Shown piece by piece: positions 49,165-61,420 of a DNA stretch of 64,000 nt. The notes below the pieces were generated by a model. That model was given only the letters and a program-made list of their open reading frames with translations, searched no databases and had not been told where the DNA came from. How positions within the stretch are numbered: the stretch's first letter is position 1; each line of letters starts with the position of its first letter. The translations under genes were made by a program, and so were the position numbers. This DNA is from Strongyloides papillosus (Eukaryota > Nematoda > Chromadorea > Rhabditida > Strongyloididae), in assembly GCA_005656395.1 (NCBI GenBank), contig SRSI01000077.1, positions 1,612,001 to 1,676,000 on the forward strand, written 5' to 3'.

Positions 49165-52100
49165 CTTTTCTCTGCCATTAACAATGATCTAGTATTGTTA
49201 TAGATAGATGCTAACAATTTTTATCTATAAAAAGAAGTATTGTAAGGTTAATTTTATAACTATCTCTATAAAAGGAATACATCTTTACATCACATCATAT
49301 TATTAGAGGTTCCTTATTAAGAATGTCTTTTTAATATCTTATAATTCTCATCATTTAATACTATTTTATCTGACAAATTATCCTATTAATAATTTAATAT
49401 ATAAAATATATTCTTTATTCCCAAATTACATGTCAATATTATATATTTTAATCAAACTATTCAGTTATTTATATTCATAAAAAAATATTGGAAAATCAAA
49501 ATTTAATATTACTATAGTTTATAATTATTACTAAATTTTTTAATTGTTTTATTTAAGCTAAAAATTACAAAGTTGTCAATAAATAATAGTTAAAATCTAT
49601 ATATAGTCAAAAACCACTGTACTTTTTAAATAAAACCAACTTCCTTGTATTCTTATTTATATTATTTTTTTTATTAATGATAAAATAAGTCTTTAAAATC
49701 AGCTTTTTTTTTACTTTCCTTTTTTATCCTTCCTTGTTCTTTTAATTTATTTTCATCAAAATTATAAAGTTTTATGGTATTTTATAATGCCACTTTCATA
49801 AAATAAATATTCTTTTAATCATTTGTTTATTTGTAAGATTTTGTGAAACTTATTAAAATAAAAAACTTGAAAAAATATTTTTTTTATTTATAACAATTAT
49901 TTACAAGATTTATATAATACATCAATGTAGAGTGAAATATAAAATAATTATCTAACGTAAAATATTTTTTATGTAAAGATTTTAAATATAAACTTTTTAA
50001 TAAACGATTTAGTATAATAATTTTCTAAATAATAGACAAATATATAAAACCATTAATAAATTATTTAAGGAATGCAAACTATTTTTTTTATATTTGCTAA
50101 ACGTTTTACAAACTTTAACTTTTAATTTAGTTATATAAGACTCATGATTATTCTTTTTTCACTTGTCTATTCTCTGTTATTACTAACTACTAAAGACCAC
50201 TGTCTGGAAGATTTTTTATTTTTCATTAATAAAATATACTTTGATTTTAGATTATTATTTTCACTTTTCTAACGTTATTTTTAAGGTTAGAAAATTGATT
50301 TTTTTATTTACAATATCTCCAAATTCTTCCATAAAATGTCTATATCAAAAATAGATTTTTTTCAGACAATTCTTTGCATCAATTTACTTTATTTATCATC
50401 CGTTACATTAGTTTTTATGTGAAATAATATAACTTATCTTTGGTCTAACTCTTGAAGAATATATTTACATCTATTCTTGTTTACTGTTTTGGCCATTTTT
50501 ACTTTTTTCCTTGTCTCCCACATTTTTCAGATATAATATATGATGAAGACAAAAACACATTTGGCTAGTTTTTAATTTTTTAAGATAATTCTGATTTGTC
50601 TTTATTATATAAACATACTTAAAAATTTTTTTTACTTCTTTTCAATATCTATATTTAGTCTAAGCGTTTTTAATTTATTTCTTTAGACATTTTTTTATCA
50701 TTTGAATATTTATAGAATTATATTGTTCTTAATAATGATATTAAGCATACATTTACTTTATATACGTTAATGCCCTCATTTGATGTCATTATCATTTTGT
50801 ATAATAGCCATACAAACAATTCCTTTTTGAGTTTTAAAATTTGAAGAAAAATTTATTTTGTTTTATTCTTTACATAAACCTAAATTAATACTTTTCTTTC
50901 TATTAAATCATCTTCAAATATTACTAATTTCTTTTTACTCTCTTTCTTTTTATAAACCCTTTACATATTTCTATACTATTCTTATCCTTATATTTATGGA
51001 TAATTAACTATTAAAATTTATTGAGGAAGAAATATTAGAATAGGAAGTTATCAAATTACATATAATCATAAAATTTATAAAATATACTCTCTTAGTTTAA
51101 AAAAACAAAAAGATTATTTGAATGAAATAATTATTAAATTTATTTTACTGTTTTTGGTAGTGTGTATAATTTGTATAACATTTTGATTTTTGAAATTATA
51201 TAATAATATGGTATGTTTTAAGAAGTCTAAAGTATTTTTTACTTTATATCATATACTTTTTATGTATTAAGAAATAAATTGTATATTATTCATATTTTTA
51301 ACCTTTTTGTTATGCACTTCTGATAACTACCAACGAATATTATCTATATACTTATATGGTTATCTTAAGATGTAATATATATAATAAAAAAAATTTATCT
51401 TGAAATACTACTAAATTTAAATTTCTAATTCATTTTTAACATTTTATTAGTGATTTTAATATATTTAATATAATACATACATATTTATAAAAAAGGATAC
51501 TAATTGTTAGAATGTAACCAACTTCCATCATAATGTACGCCAAGAATCACACTATTTATTAAAGTTATTTTACAATGAATCATACCTTATAACTCCTTAA
51601 AAAATGTTAAACAATAAGAAAAATCCAAAATATTCAGTATATATATGCTTTCACTAAAAATTTTTTTAATTTACTCATTATATTACATTTTAATCTTTTA
51701 AAATAAAAAGGTACATTTATGTAAGTAACATAACAGTTAAATTATTTTATTATTATATTTCTACATTTTTATAATCAAATGTTATAAGTACCTTTAATTT
51801 AATTTAATTTTTCTAAGCATCTTATTTCTATGAAATTATTTTAATTCATTTAACTAAAAGTACAAATATACTTTAGTGCATAATTTACATGATATCAAAC
51901 TTTTGCCAAAATGTAATTAAAATTTTATCTAAACATTTAGTAGATGAAATAATTATTTAATAATTTATTATTTTAGAGGCATTAACATCATCGTCACGAA
52001 TTTTTTTAATTCATTGTTCGTTTTTTGAATTTTTTAAAATCACAATGCACTGTAGTTTTAAATATTCAATATTAAAAAACCATACTTTGAGTTGATGAAA

Positions 52101-55100
52101 CATATGATTTATCCTTATTATATAATAAAACATCAGAATTATAAATTAAAAATAAGTTTTGAAATGTTAAATGTTCAAGTAATTTTTGAATACTTAAAAT
52201 TATAAAGTTTTCTTTAAATATTTATAATACTAAAAGCGGCTTTAAATTTTATACAACTGTCAAAAGAACATCAACAATATAAAGATAAATTTCATTTATC
52301 TTTTGATTTATTATATTTTTGCGAATTAAAAAACGAAGATAAGGAATTAATATGTATAAATCTATTTGTATTCATATATATTTATTTGTTTTAACTTTAT
52401 TATTAATGAATTACAGTTGTAGTAATTATGAGTACTATTTGGATTAATCATCAAATATTAGATTCAGAAAACATTTTCTTAAAAATTACTATAGTAAAGT
52501 TGGAAATGATAAGTTTTTAATTATTATTTAAGAAATTCTACATTATTTATTTAATTTTTTTTATACTAACTTTATCTTTTGTGTTTTTATTATTGTGATT
52601 TGTTCAACTTTTTGTACCAAACATGTTATATATTTTTTCAAAGACTGAGAGAGAGTTCTAATGTGTTATATTAAATATCCCTATTTTTCTTGTTTTTTAA
52701 AATATTGTTTTCGAATAATATAAAAAGAAGTTGACTTACCATTGCTTGAAAATGCCAAAATAGCATTTTTTTTTAAATAAAATACTATATTATCTTTTTT
52801 TAACATAACTAAATATCACTGTTTTATTGTTTTTTGGAAAAATAAAACATATATAGAAGCACAAATAATTCATAATTTTATCAAAATATAAAAATAATTT
52901 TAAGATGTATTTATAACCACTTAAAATGTTATACATTTTAATGTTATAAAAAATTTTTCTAAATAAAAATTTAAATTCTCTAGTTTCCTTGTTATTAAAT
53001 TTGTATATATATCATATTAATTATCATAAAATATATGAACATTTCATAGATTGATTATTATGAATAATTTATTTCTCAAAGTATATTTTAATTTCTTCAC
53101 ACGAGACAGTATATTTTATTAAAATTTTTGTAAACGACAAAAGTATAATAGCTTTTTTGCAGAGTAAATGTTTCTTATCATATTAATATTACCTTAAAAA
53201 GAATGTTTTATTTATGGAAATGATAATCAAGAGATATGGAGGCTCCAGCAGAACGTATTTTTCTACATCAAATATTAAAACTAATAATTAATTATTGATA
53301 ACTTGTTAGCTATATTGTTAGAGCAGTTGATATATTTTATTAATTAAAATAAAAATACTTATAAATGATATATAAAGACCAGGAGATTCTCTAAAATACT
53401 TCAATTTTTTGCTTCTGGATATTAATTGCAATGAAGTGAAATCGTACTGGAACAAATATTGAAGGTAAGTTTTATCGTTTAAAAAGATTATAAAGAAAAA
53501 AGAAAAATTTACGAAACAAGCTTATTAAATTTACTTGAACTGGAAAGTTATTTATTTTAAACTTTTAAATTATTATACTAGATCACTAGTCTTCGAAAGT
53601 GGGGTTGTTAAAGATCAGTTAAAGTTTTTCGTTTTTCCTCCTACATATTATATAATAACATGATCTTAGTATTTTGCTTTTCTTTTAGTTTTGTTTTTGT
53701 CAATTCCTTTAACATATACATACAGACAAACCACAATATATAATATTAACAATTTAAACCATCTTTTTTTAGAAGTCTAGTTTGTTGAAATCAGTAGTTA
53801 TTGAAAAGCTCTCTTGAGTTATATATAGGTGTATTTTCAAGTCATTCCTTCTTATTATTTTTCTAAACCATTATTTAAAATGCTTCAAGGAGACACTAAA
53901 TTATTTACTTCTATCTTCTACTCTCTTATCAAAAAACTAGCCTTTTTTTATAATATTATTTTATTGTTTTCTATTTATCAGTTTAGTTATATGTATATAT
54001 ATTTTTTGTTGACAAAAACATTACATAATACGTATTTTAAGATATTCCTCATTCTAGTCTCTTTTAAAATTAACGTTCTAAAACTTTCCAAATAAACTGG
54101 TAATATTTTTTTTAACATTTTATTTTATCTTTACTACTTTCTTCTTTGTAGACATAGACATACTTTTAATTCTATTGTTATTTTATTTTTCATTTTTACT
54201 ATCTTTTTTTATGATTTTTATTAACTTTTAATTACATTATAATCATTATATGTTTTTATTCTTTATGTAATGTGTTACATTTGAGCATAGTTTTTTTCCT
54301 TAATATTTAATTTCAGAAATAAAATCGGTTATTTTGTAATTGATGTTATTTCTTACTTATAAAAAGTATATGTTATCAACTTAATTTTACTACTTTTTTT
54401 TAAAATACGCATTTATTTTTTTCTATAATAAAAATCACCACAGAATATTTAATAATAATGCATTTTTTCCCCTGATATTTTCAATCAAGAGATTGATACA
54501 CAAATGTGAATAATGTTTATGAGATAGCTATACATTATATAAATATCATTCTGATAACATTCAAAAATGTATTCTTTTTTTATTTTTGTTAAAGAATAAT
54601 TTTTTATACCTTTTAAACAATTAGCACAAATTAGTTTAATTAAAATTTTTTATATTTTATTTAATATTTAAGAAATCTTTATGTACTTATTTTGTATGTT
54701 TAAAGATAAATAAAAATAATATATTTACATCAAATAACTTTCTAAAAATAAATATAAAAAGTTGTGTAATATTTTGTAATATATATTAAGTAATTATATT
54801 GAAAAAATAAACTACTTTTTGTCATGTAGAAAGGGCAATGTAAGGAGGCATGGAAATATAAATTAAATTATTCTGTTAGCTAAAATTTTTAATTTTCACT
54901 ATGTTAGACAAAATTTAGTATTTAACAATATTTCCCTCAATAAAAAGTGGGAAAAGAAAAAATGAATAAAAGTATACATGAAGAACATATAAGTTATGTT
55001 GTTCTTAAAGTTTATCTCTCAATTACCAAGAATAAAACGTGTGTTTTTAAAAATAATGAAAGAAAACGTCTTCTCGTTAATAAAAATCATTAAAAAAACA

Positions 55101-57001
55101 TTTTCTAAAGTGTAATGATTTTTGAATTTTTTAATACAAGGAATATATACATTATTTACTTCAAATTACTTTGAAAAATAAGATGAAGAATAATGATATA
55201 ATAAAAAATTGAGAAGATTTATATATTAATTTTTATCTATTTATAAATGATTTTTAAGAAAATTAAGCTTTATGTGATTTTAGTACTCAAAATTTTTACT
55301 TCTATACGAATATATTAAATTACAATATTTGACGTAATATTTATTGTTCTCATACAAATATTATTATATGTGTAAATGATAAAATATACTACCTTATATC
55401 ATTTATAAGAATATTTTTGTCTTACTAGAAAAACATTGAATTATATTAATTTTTCAATTTGTTAATTTCTATGGATATATTTATTTATATATTTTTTGTT
55501 TATTAAAATCGTATTTATGTATCATTAACAATATTTGTAGAGACTTTATTTTTGCAAATCTTTTATACTTCCTACACATTATTGCTATATATTTTTTGTT
55601 AAATCTTTCTAGCCATTTATATTTCTATTAAAAACATTTTTCATAGAAAAGTAACGTAATTTGTTACTTTTTATAACTTTCCAAACCTTTTCTTATTTTT
55701 ATAATCTAATGAAGAAATATAAAGCTCCAAATCTAATTTATAAATGGAGTTTGAATTATAAAAAAGTGCATGCCTAGAAAATAATAACACAAAGTTTATC
55801 CAACAAAAATCTTTTTTGTTGTTATTTTTCATAAAAATAAATTTACCATAAAAAGCATAATTATTTTATATTAAAAAAACAATAAGAGCATTTCAAGAAC
55901 TATATATAAAGTTTTAAAGAGCCACATTTAAGTTAAAGGAGGAGGGCTAAATAAAAAAAGTTTTTAAAAGTATAGAGAATATAAGATCATTTTTTGCACT
56001 TTTTATGTATATGCATATTTATGTGAATATATAAATATATATTTCTATTGTCATTTATTTGTTAAAAAATTTTTAAAGTTAATTTTTATTTTAGTATTTT
56101 TATTCATAACAATATATTTACCCTAAATATTATTTTAACATATTTTTTTGTTGTAGATTATATAGAAAAAATTATACTCAAATATATATTTTTTTCTTTT
56201 TTGATGTTCCCATTCAACACTAACATCTATCTAAGTTTTTTTTCCGACAGTGATATCTCATAAAAAATGTATATAAATTTTATGTTATGTCTATTTTACT
56301 AAAAAAGAAATTAAGTATAGACAATTTTTTATATCAAATAATTGTCATTTTGCATTTAAGATAAAAAGAAAAGTTTAAATATTAAGCATATGAGACATTT
56401 AATATTTATTTTTTTATTAATTATTGTAATTTTTACGTACCAAACACAGATAACATCAACGTACATTTAACAAGATGTTATGAAGTAGTAATTTAAAAGA
56501 ATGATTTACTTGTTGATCTTCAAAACCTGTCTTCAATACAAGAAATCGCTTTTCATGGTCATAAAGCAATACATATTATAATATATATAACTAATATAGG
56601 GATGATATATATATTATAACACTAAACTCTTATTAATTTATCTTTAAATATATTAATTAGATTATTTTGATAAAATTCTTAAGATATGACTAAAGAGTTT
56701 TCATTTAAGAATTTTTTACTCAAAACAATTAATTTATAGATTAAGTTGAAAATTAAATTAATTGTTAACAAGTATAATAAAAATGATCTTCTTAATATAA
56801 TTTATTAAACTATGTTATATTTAATATCTGTAGTTAGACAGTTCAATGGAATCACATTTATAATTTGATTATATCTTTTTTTAAATATATTTATTAAAAT
56901 AGGTTATTGTTACTTCATTATGTATTTTGTCTTCTAAAGTTCGGAATAATTACTTTAATATAATCTTATTTATATATATTGTCCACAAAATTTTAGAGAA
57001 A

Positions 57002-57112
57002 ATGTTTATTAATCCCAATAATAATAACCAATCAGCTGATAGATGTATACACTTTCTCTTAACTATTATTTACGCTTTTAGCGGCGCTGTGATGTTAGTA
57101 ACTAACATATAA
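57002..57112 (+). CDS. Candidate 36-residue small membrane protein
   Basis: A short ORF opens with ATG 5 nt after an acceptor-like sequence (CAAAATTTTAG, AG at 56995-56996), the same arrangement seen at several real genes in this window. It encodes MFINPNNNNQSADR, then a hydrophobic stretch of about 20 residues (IHFLLTIIYAFSGAVMLVTN) and a stop, like a single-pass or tail-anchored micropeptide. Its codons include GCGGCGCTGTG-type runs that are rare in the surrounding DNA. It could also be an exon of an unseen gene, or chance. Confidence 0.25.
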   Translation: MFINPNNNNQSADRCIHFLLTIIYAFSGAVMLVTNI

Positions 57113-58640
57113 TAATATTTTCTTTATTTTACATTACCAAAATGTATATCTTAATAATAATTTCTCTTATACAAAATGTATACATATATCTCTATACACA
57201 TATATAAATATATTTTTATTCTGGTAAGGAATAAACAAAATAAAAAAAAACAAAAATAAAAATATAGCCGGTCCATGAGGTGACAAACCTGTACACATAT
57301 TTTTTAATCGTTCCTTGTTGTGCAAAAGTAGTATGATGCAAAAGTAATATGTTTTCACAATATGGAAAATTTTAACTATGATATTTCTTTAACTCCAAAA
57401 GAATAAATTTATCAGACAAACTTTTTGTCTTTTTATAGTTTTACTCTAAAACATAAAATTATAACAATATATATTTTTTGTTAAATTACATTTTTTTATT
57501 AATTATTTAATCTTAAAAAGTGCTTTTTTTTATTATAAAATATTACTAAAATATTATAACTATAATATTTTGAAACAGAAAGTTTATCTTTTAATCAATT
57601 AGGATTCTAATGATATATCCCATTTGAATTATTTATAAAATTTGTTTTGTCTAGTCAATAATAAATACCAAGTTATACCTATAGCTATTTCTATATTTTA
57701 TTCATAAATATAATATTATAATGCCCACTTAAGTAAAACTATTTTATTGAAGTAGATTAAGAAATGATTCATCATTTTTCACAATTTTTAAAAAAAATTT
57801 TTTTATGCTAAAACTCTTTATAATCAATCGTTAATGAGAATATTTTTATTATTAAATTGTTTTATTTTAAAATTCCGCTTTACTTTAAAATATTTAATTA
57901 TTTTAAATAAATAACAATTATAAATTAAATTTCTTACACTATGTTTAAAAAAAACAGGGTTACACTTTTTTTAATAAAGATAACGCTAATAAAAAGCATT
58001 ATGTAATATTGTTTACTTCATTTTGTCCCTATCAACAAAATAACTAAACAATATTAATGATTTTTTCACCAAATTTCATATTTTAAGTTATTTAAAAAGG
58101 CTCCTACATATTTTACTGTTTTTCTCTCTATTTAAATATTCATTTTTTATAAATATAATATATATCGTTATAATTAATTAACAAAACTCAAATAAAATAT
58201 TTTTATATATCATATAATTTCTATATTCTCTATTACATATTTTATATAAGAAAATAAATTGTTGATCAGAAATTTTGATATTAGAATATGTAGAAATAAT
58301 GATATATAAAAATAAATTTAATATATATATATAAATCTTCCAATAAGTATGTGAATATAATATAAATGTATATATAGATTTATTGTTTGAAGATATTTAG
58401 GAAATAAATGTATACAAAATATTGAGTAGACTTGTTCTTATTAATAGTTACTAGATCTTTTTCCAATACATTTTTAAAATACATTTTTTTAATAATATAA
58501 AAAATATCAAGAATATTAATACATTTTAAAACTCTTACCAAGTTTTTTCTATTAACTTTATTATTGTTGATCATGTATACGTACATATATAATAGATAAG
58601 CTCTTTACTTAGAGATGTAAATATATTCTTGAGTATGTTT

Positions 58641-58721
58641 ATTAACGTACATCTATGGAGCTTTATTATTTAAGGAGCTTCATAGTTTTTTTTCTATGAA
58701 GGCGTATAAATTTACGTTGAT
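58641..58721 (+). ncRNA. Nested hairpin element with two mutually exclusive inner hairpins
   Basis: An outer stem ATTAACGTA/TACGTTGAT (9 bp, one G-U) encloses hairpin A, CTATGGAGCTTT/AAGGAGCTTCATAG (58653-58685, 12 bp with three G-U pairs on the plus strand). It also encloses hairpin B, CTTCATAG-T8-CTATGAAG (58678-58701, 8 bp perfect). A and B share CTTCATAG, so only one can form at a time. The G-U pairs exist only in a plus-strand RNA. It lies 1.13 kb upstream of lit-1. It may be a structured RNA, a leader element or the remnant of an inverted-repeat transposon; no known family recognised. Confidence 0.4.
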
Positions 58722-59851
58722 ATTTCATTCACCATTTTCGTCATTTTAAATATAGCACCTTATATTTTTATGTTATTTAAAATCATGTTATAAGAATAAA
58801 CATATACTAATACATATTCATTGACGTAACTATAAAAATACTTACAATACAAATTTATAAATTTTTATAATACACAACATTTTTGGGAAACAATTCATTA
58901 ATTTTATATCATTTTCTTTTATTAATTATCAAATAAATAACAATTTACTCAATATCAAAGTTATTTCTTTTCTTTCATGCTCTTGTAATTATAACTTTCA
59001 GGTTTATAGTATAAAAGAATCACAATTAATAGTAATTTCAAATGAGAATCTTTATTTAATAAAAATTTTATTTTTATTATTGTTTTATTAATAATATAAA
59101 GTAATTTTCTACATTATTAATATTATATATAAAGAACAATGGAATTTCAAAGTAAAATGAACTTGTTTTGTTTAAAAATTCCGTTCTTCAAAGTGTGTAC
59201 ATGACAAAATATATGAAAATTCAGTTACATTTACTAAACTTTAAATAGTCATCTTTTTAATGATATTTTATTATTAATTTCTCTTTTTAATGAAGAAGAA
59301 AACACAAGACAATACGAACAATTATTATACTTTGTATTATTTTTATTAAAATATTTTTAAGTTATTATCTTTCGTTATTATTTATTAATTTTTTCTTTAA
59401 TATATATTTAATATTTAAAATATTAATAACCATCTGTTTTTAGAGATAGAAACAATTTAGTGAGGAAAAAGTGGATTTATTGTAACAAATCTAAGAATCC
59501 TCTTATTATTGTTTCAAAAATTTCCATTATATATTTATTAAAAAATATTGCTACTTATATTTTACAAATATTTTAAACTATCAATTTTACTGAAGGTATT
59601 ATATTTTACTACCATAAAAAGCAAAAACTATTGCTCATTGAATTTCAATATTTATTGAAAACATTTAACTATTATTTAGATAAAGTAACATTTATTTGTT
59701 ACAACTGTTTTGTCTATTCATTTATACTTATTAAAAAATTTTTGGAAAATTATAAGTAAAGTTATACAAAGAAATATAATCAACGATATAAATTTGATAT
59801 TCAAGAATAAATATTAACTGATCAATTTTTTTTACTATTCAACAAAAAATA

Positions 59852-61420
59852 ATGGCTTTAGTTACTTCACATATGAATGCTAATGTGCCACCTGCCAATT
59901 TATTTGGAACATCAGTTAGCGATAAAACATCTTCTAATGGACAAAATATTACTAATATTACCAATAATAGTAATGGAACACTTCAAAAACAACATCACAA
60001 AAATCATCATTCTTCTAATTCTCACCAACATAATCAAAGAGGAGGGCAAGGAACTCTTGAAGCTATTTATAATGCAACATTAACCAATAATGAGTACCCT
60101 GATCCTTCTAATAAAACAGAAACAAATCTTATTAAAGCAATACTTAATGAACAGAATGTTGTTTTTATGGATCAAACTTCTCCAAAACGCTATGAACCAG
60201 ATCGTCCAATTGGTTATGGTGCATTTGGCGTAGTATGGTCTGTTACCGATCCAAGAAATCATAAAAAAGTTGCTTTGAAAAAAATGCCCAATGTTTTTCA
60301 AAATTTAGCATCATGTAAAAGAGTATTTAGAGAAATAAGAATGCTAGACAGTTTTAGACATGATAATGTCCTTGGTTTATTAGATATTCTCCAACCAACT
60401 GATAAGCATTTCTTTCAGGAAATATATATTTTAACAGAACTTATGCAATCTGATCTTCATAAGATTATTGTATCTCCACAACCATTAACTTCGGATCATA
60501 TAAAAGTATTTGTTTATCAAATACTTAGAGGTTTAAAATATCTTCATTCTGCTAATATTCTTCATAGAGATATTAAACCAGGAAATCTTCTTGTCAATTC
60601 AAATTGCATTTTAAAAATTTGTGATTTTGGTTTAGCTAGAATATGGAATCCAAAAGAACAAATTAATATGACACATGAAGTTGTAACACAATATTACCGT
60701 GCCCCAGAATTACTTATGGGAGCAAGAAAATATACAGGAGCTATTGATGTATGGTCAGTAGGTTGTATATTTGCAGAACTTCTAGGACGAAGAATATTAT
60801 TCCAAGCTCAAGGACCAATTGAACAATTAAATATGATTGTTGATCTTCTTGGAACACCAAATGCCGATGAAATGAAAAATGCTTGTGACGGTGCTAAAAA
60901 TTATTTAATGAGAAGTACTTATAGACAGCCAAATACAATGAAGTTTTATTCACTTTCTCATCAAGCTAGCCACGAAGCTGTACACCTTCTTATTTCTATG
61001 TTAATGTTTGATCCTGAAAAACGGATGAATGTTGATGATGCTTTATCTCATCCTTATTTAGAAGAAGGACGTATGAGATTTCATAGTTGTATGTGTAGCT
61101 GTTGTTATACAACACCAAGAAAAGAAAGAATATTTGCTAAAGTTTCTGATCCAGGTGTAAGTTTTTGTCATCATTTGAAGCATTATTTTTATCTATTTTT
61201 TTAGCATCAAATGCCATTTGATCCAAAATGGGAAAAAGAATTAACAAGATTATCAATGTTTGATTTAAGAGAACGTCTTTATAAGTATATGACTGAAAGA
61301 ACTCCATTATTTGGAATTCCATTGTGTATCAATACAAACAGTGCTTCATATAGAGATTTTGTCAATAGTTCAGTGGCGCAAGCTTCTGAATTACCACCAT
61401 CTCCAAATGCTTGGGATTAG
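59852..61420 (+). CDS. lit-1: Nemo-like kinase LIT-1 (proline-directed Ser/Thr kinase)
   Basis: Exons 59852..61156 and 61205..61420 (48-nt intron, GTAAGT donor) give 506 residues, close to human NLK (527). An N-terminal His/Gln/Asn-rich region (residues 1-70) precedes the kinase domain (~114-400): GYGAFGVVW glycine loop from Gly121, VALKK with Lys143, ILHRDIKPGNLLV catalytic loop, KICDFGLARIW and MTHEVVTQYYRAPELLMGA. The THE motif matches what I recall of C. elegans LIT-1, versus TQE in mammals. The NLK-specific C terminus RMRFHSCMCSCCY and, after the splice, PLCINTNSA and VAQASELPPSPNAW confirm identity. NLK acts in Wnt/beta-catenin asymmetry by phosphorylating TCF/LEF (POP-1 in C. elegans), with WRM-1 as partner. 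Confidence 0.98.

Larger units (their letters stand above)
42404..59851. other. 17.4-kb gene desert upstream of lit-1
   Basis: Very AT-rich sequence with no ORF that looks coding beyond one small candidate. The short frames (e.g. 43720-43938, 46116-46346, 53829-54095, 58380-58586) are Phe/Ile/Lys/Tyr-rich, as expected of random AT-rich DNA. Items worth noting are the hairpins at 48849-48904 and 48960-49010, an AACCGGTT palindrome at 49157-49164, a strong isolated GTAAGT donor at 53465, a candidate small ORF at 57002-57112 and the nested hairpin element at 58641-58721. In a genome where other gaps here are 0.1-4 kb, this length suggests distal regulatory DNA, non-coding transcripts or long 5' leader introns of lit-1 (inference). 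Confidence 0.6.

Noticed and set aside
53578..53600. Minus-strand GAAGACTAGTGAT matches 13 bases of the miR-7 core
   Set aside because: One seed base differs and no complementary arm lies within 80 nt on either side, so no precursor hairpin can form; probably coincidence.
53829..54095. 88-residue plus-strand ORF rich in Phe/Ile/Tyr
   Set aside because: Starts from a non-ATG codon and has the residue bias expected of translated AT-rich DNA.
42404..59851. Possible transposon or satellite array filling the desert
   Set aside because: I found no long direct or terminal repeats, no transposase or reverse-transcriptase motifs in any frame, and no tandem unit; a systematic self-alignment would be needed to exclude degenerate copies.
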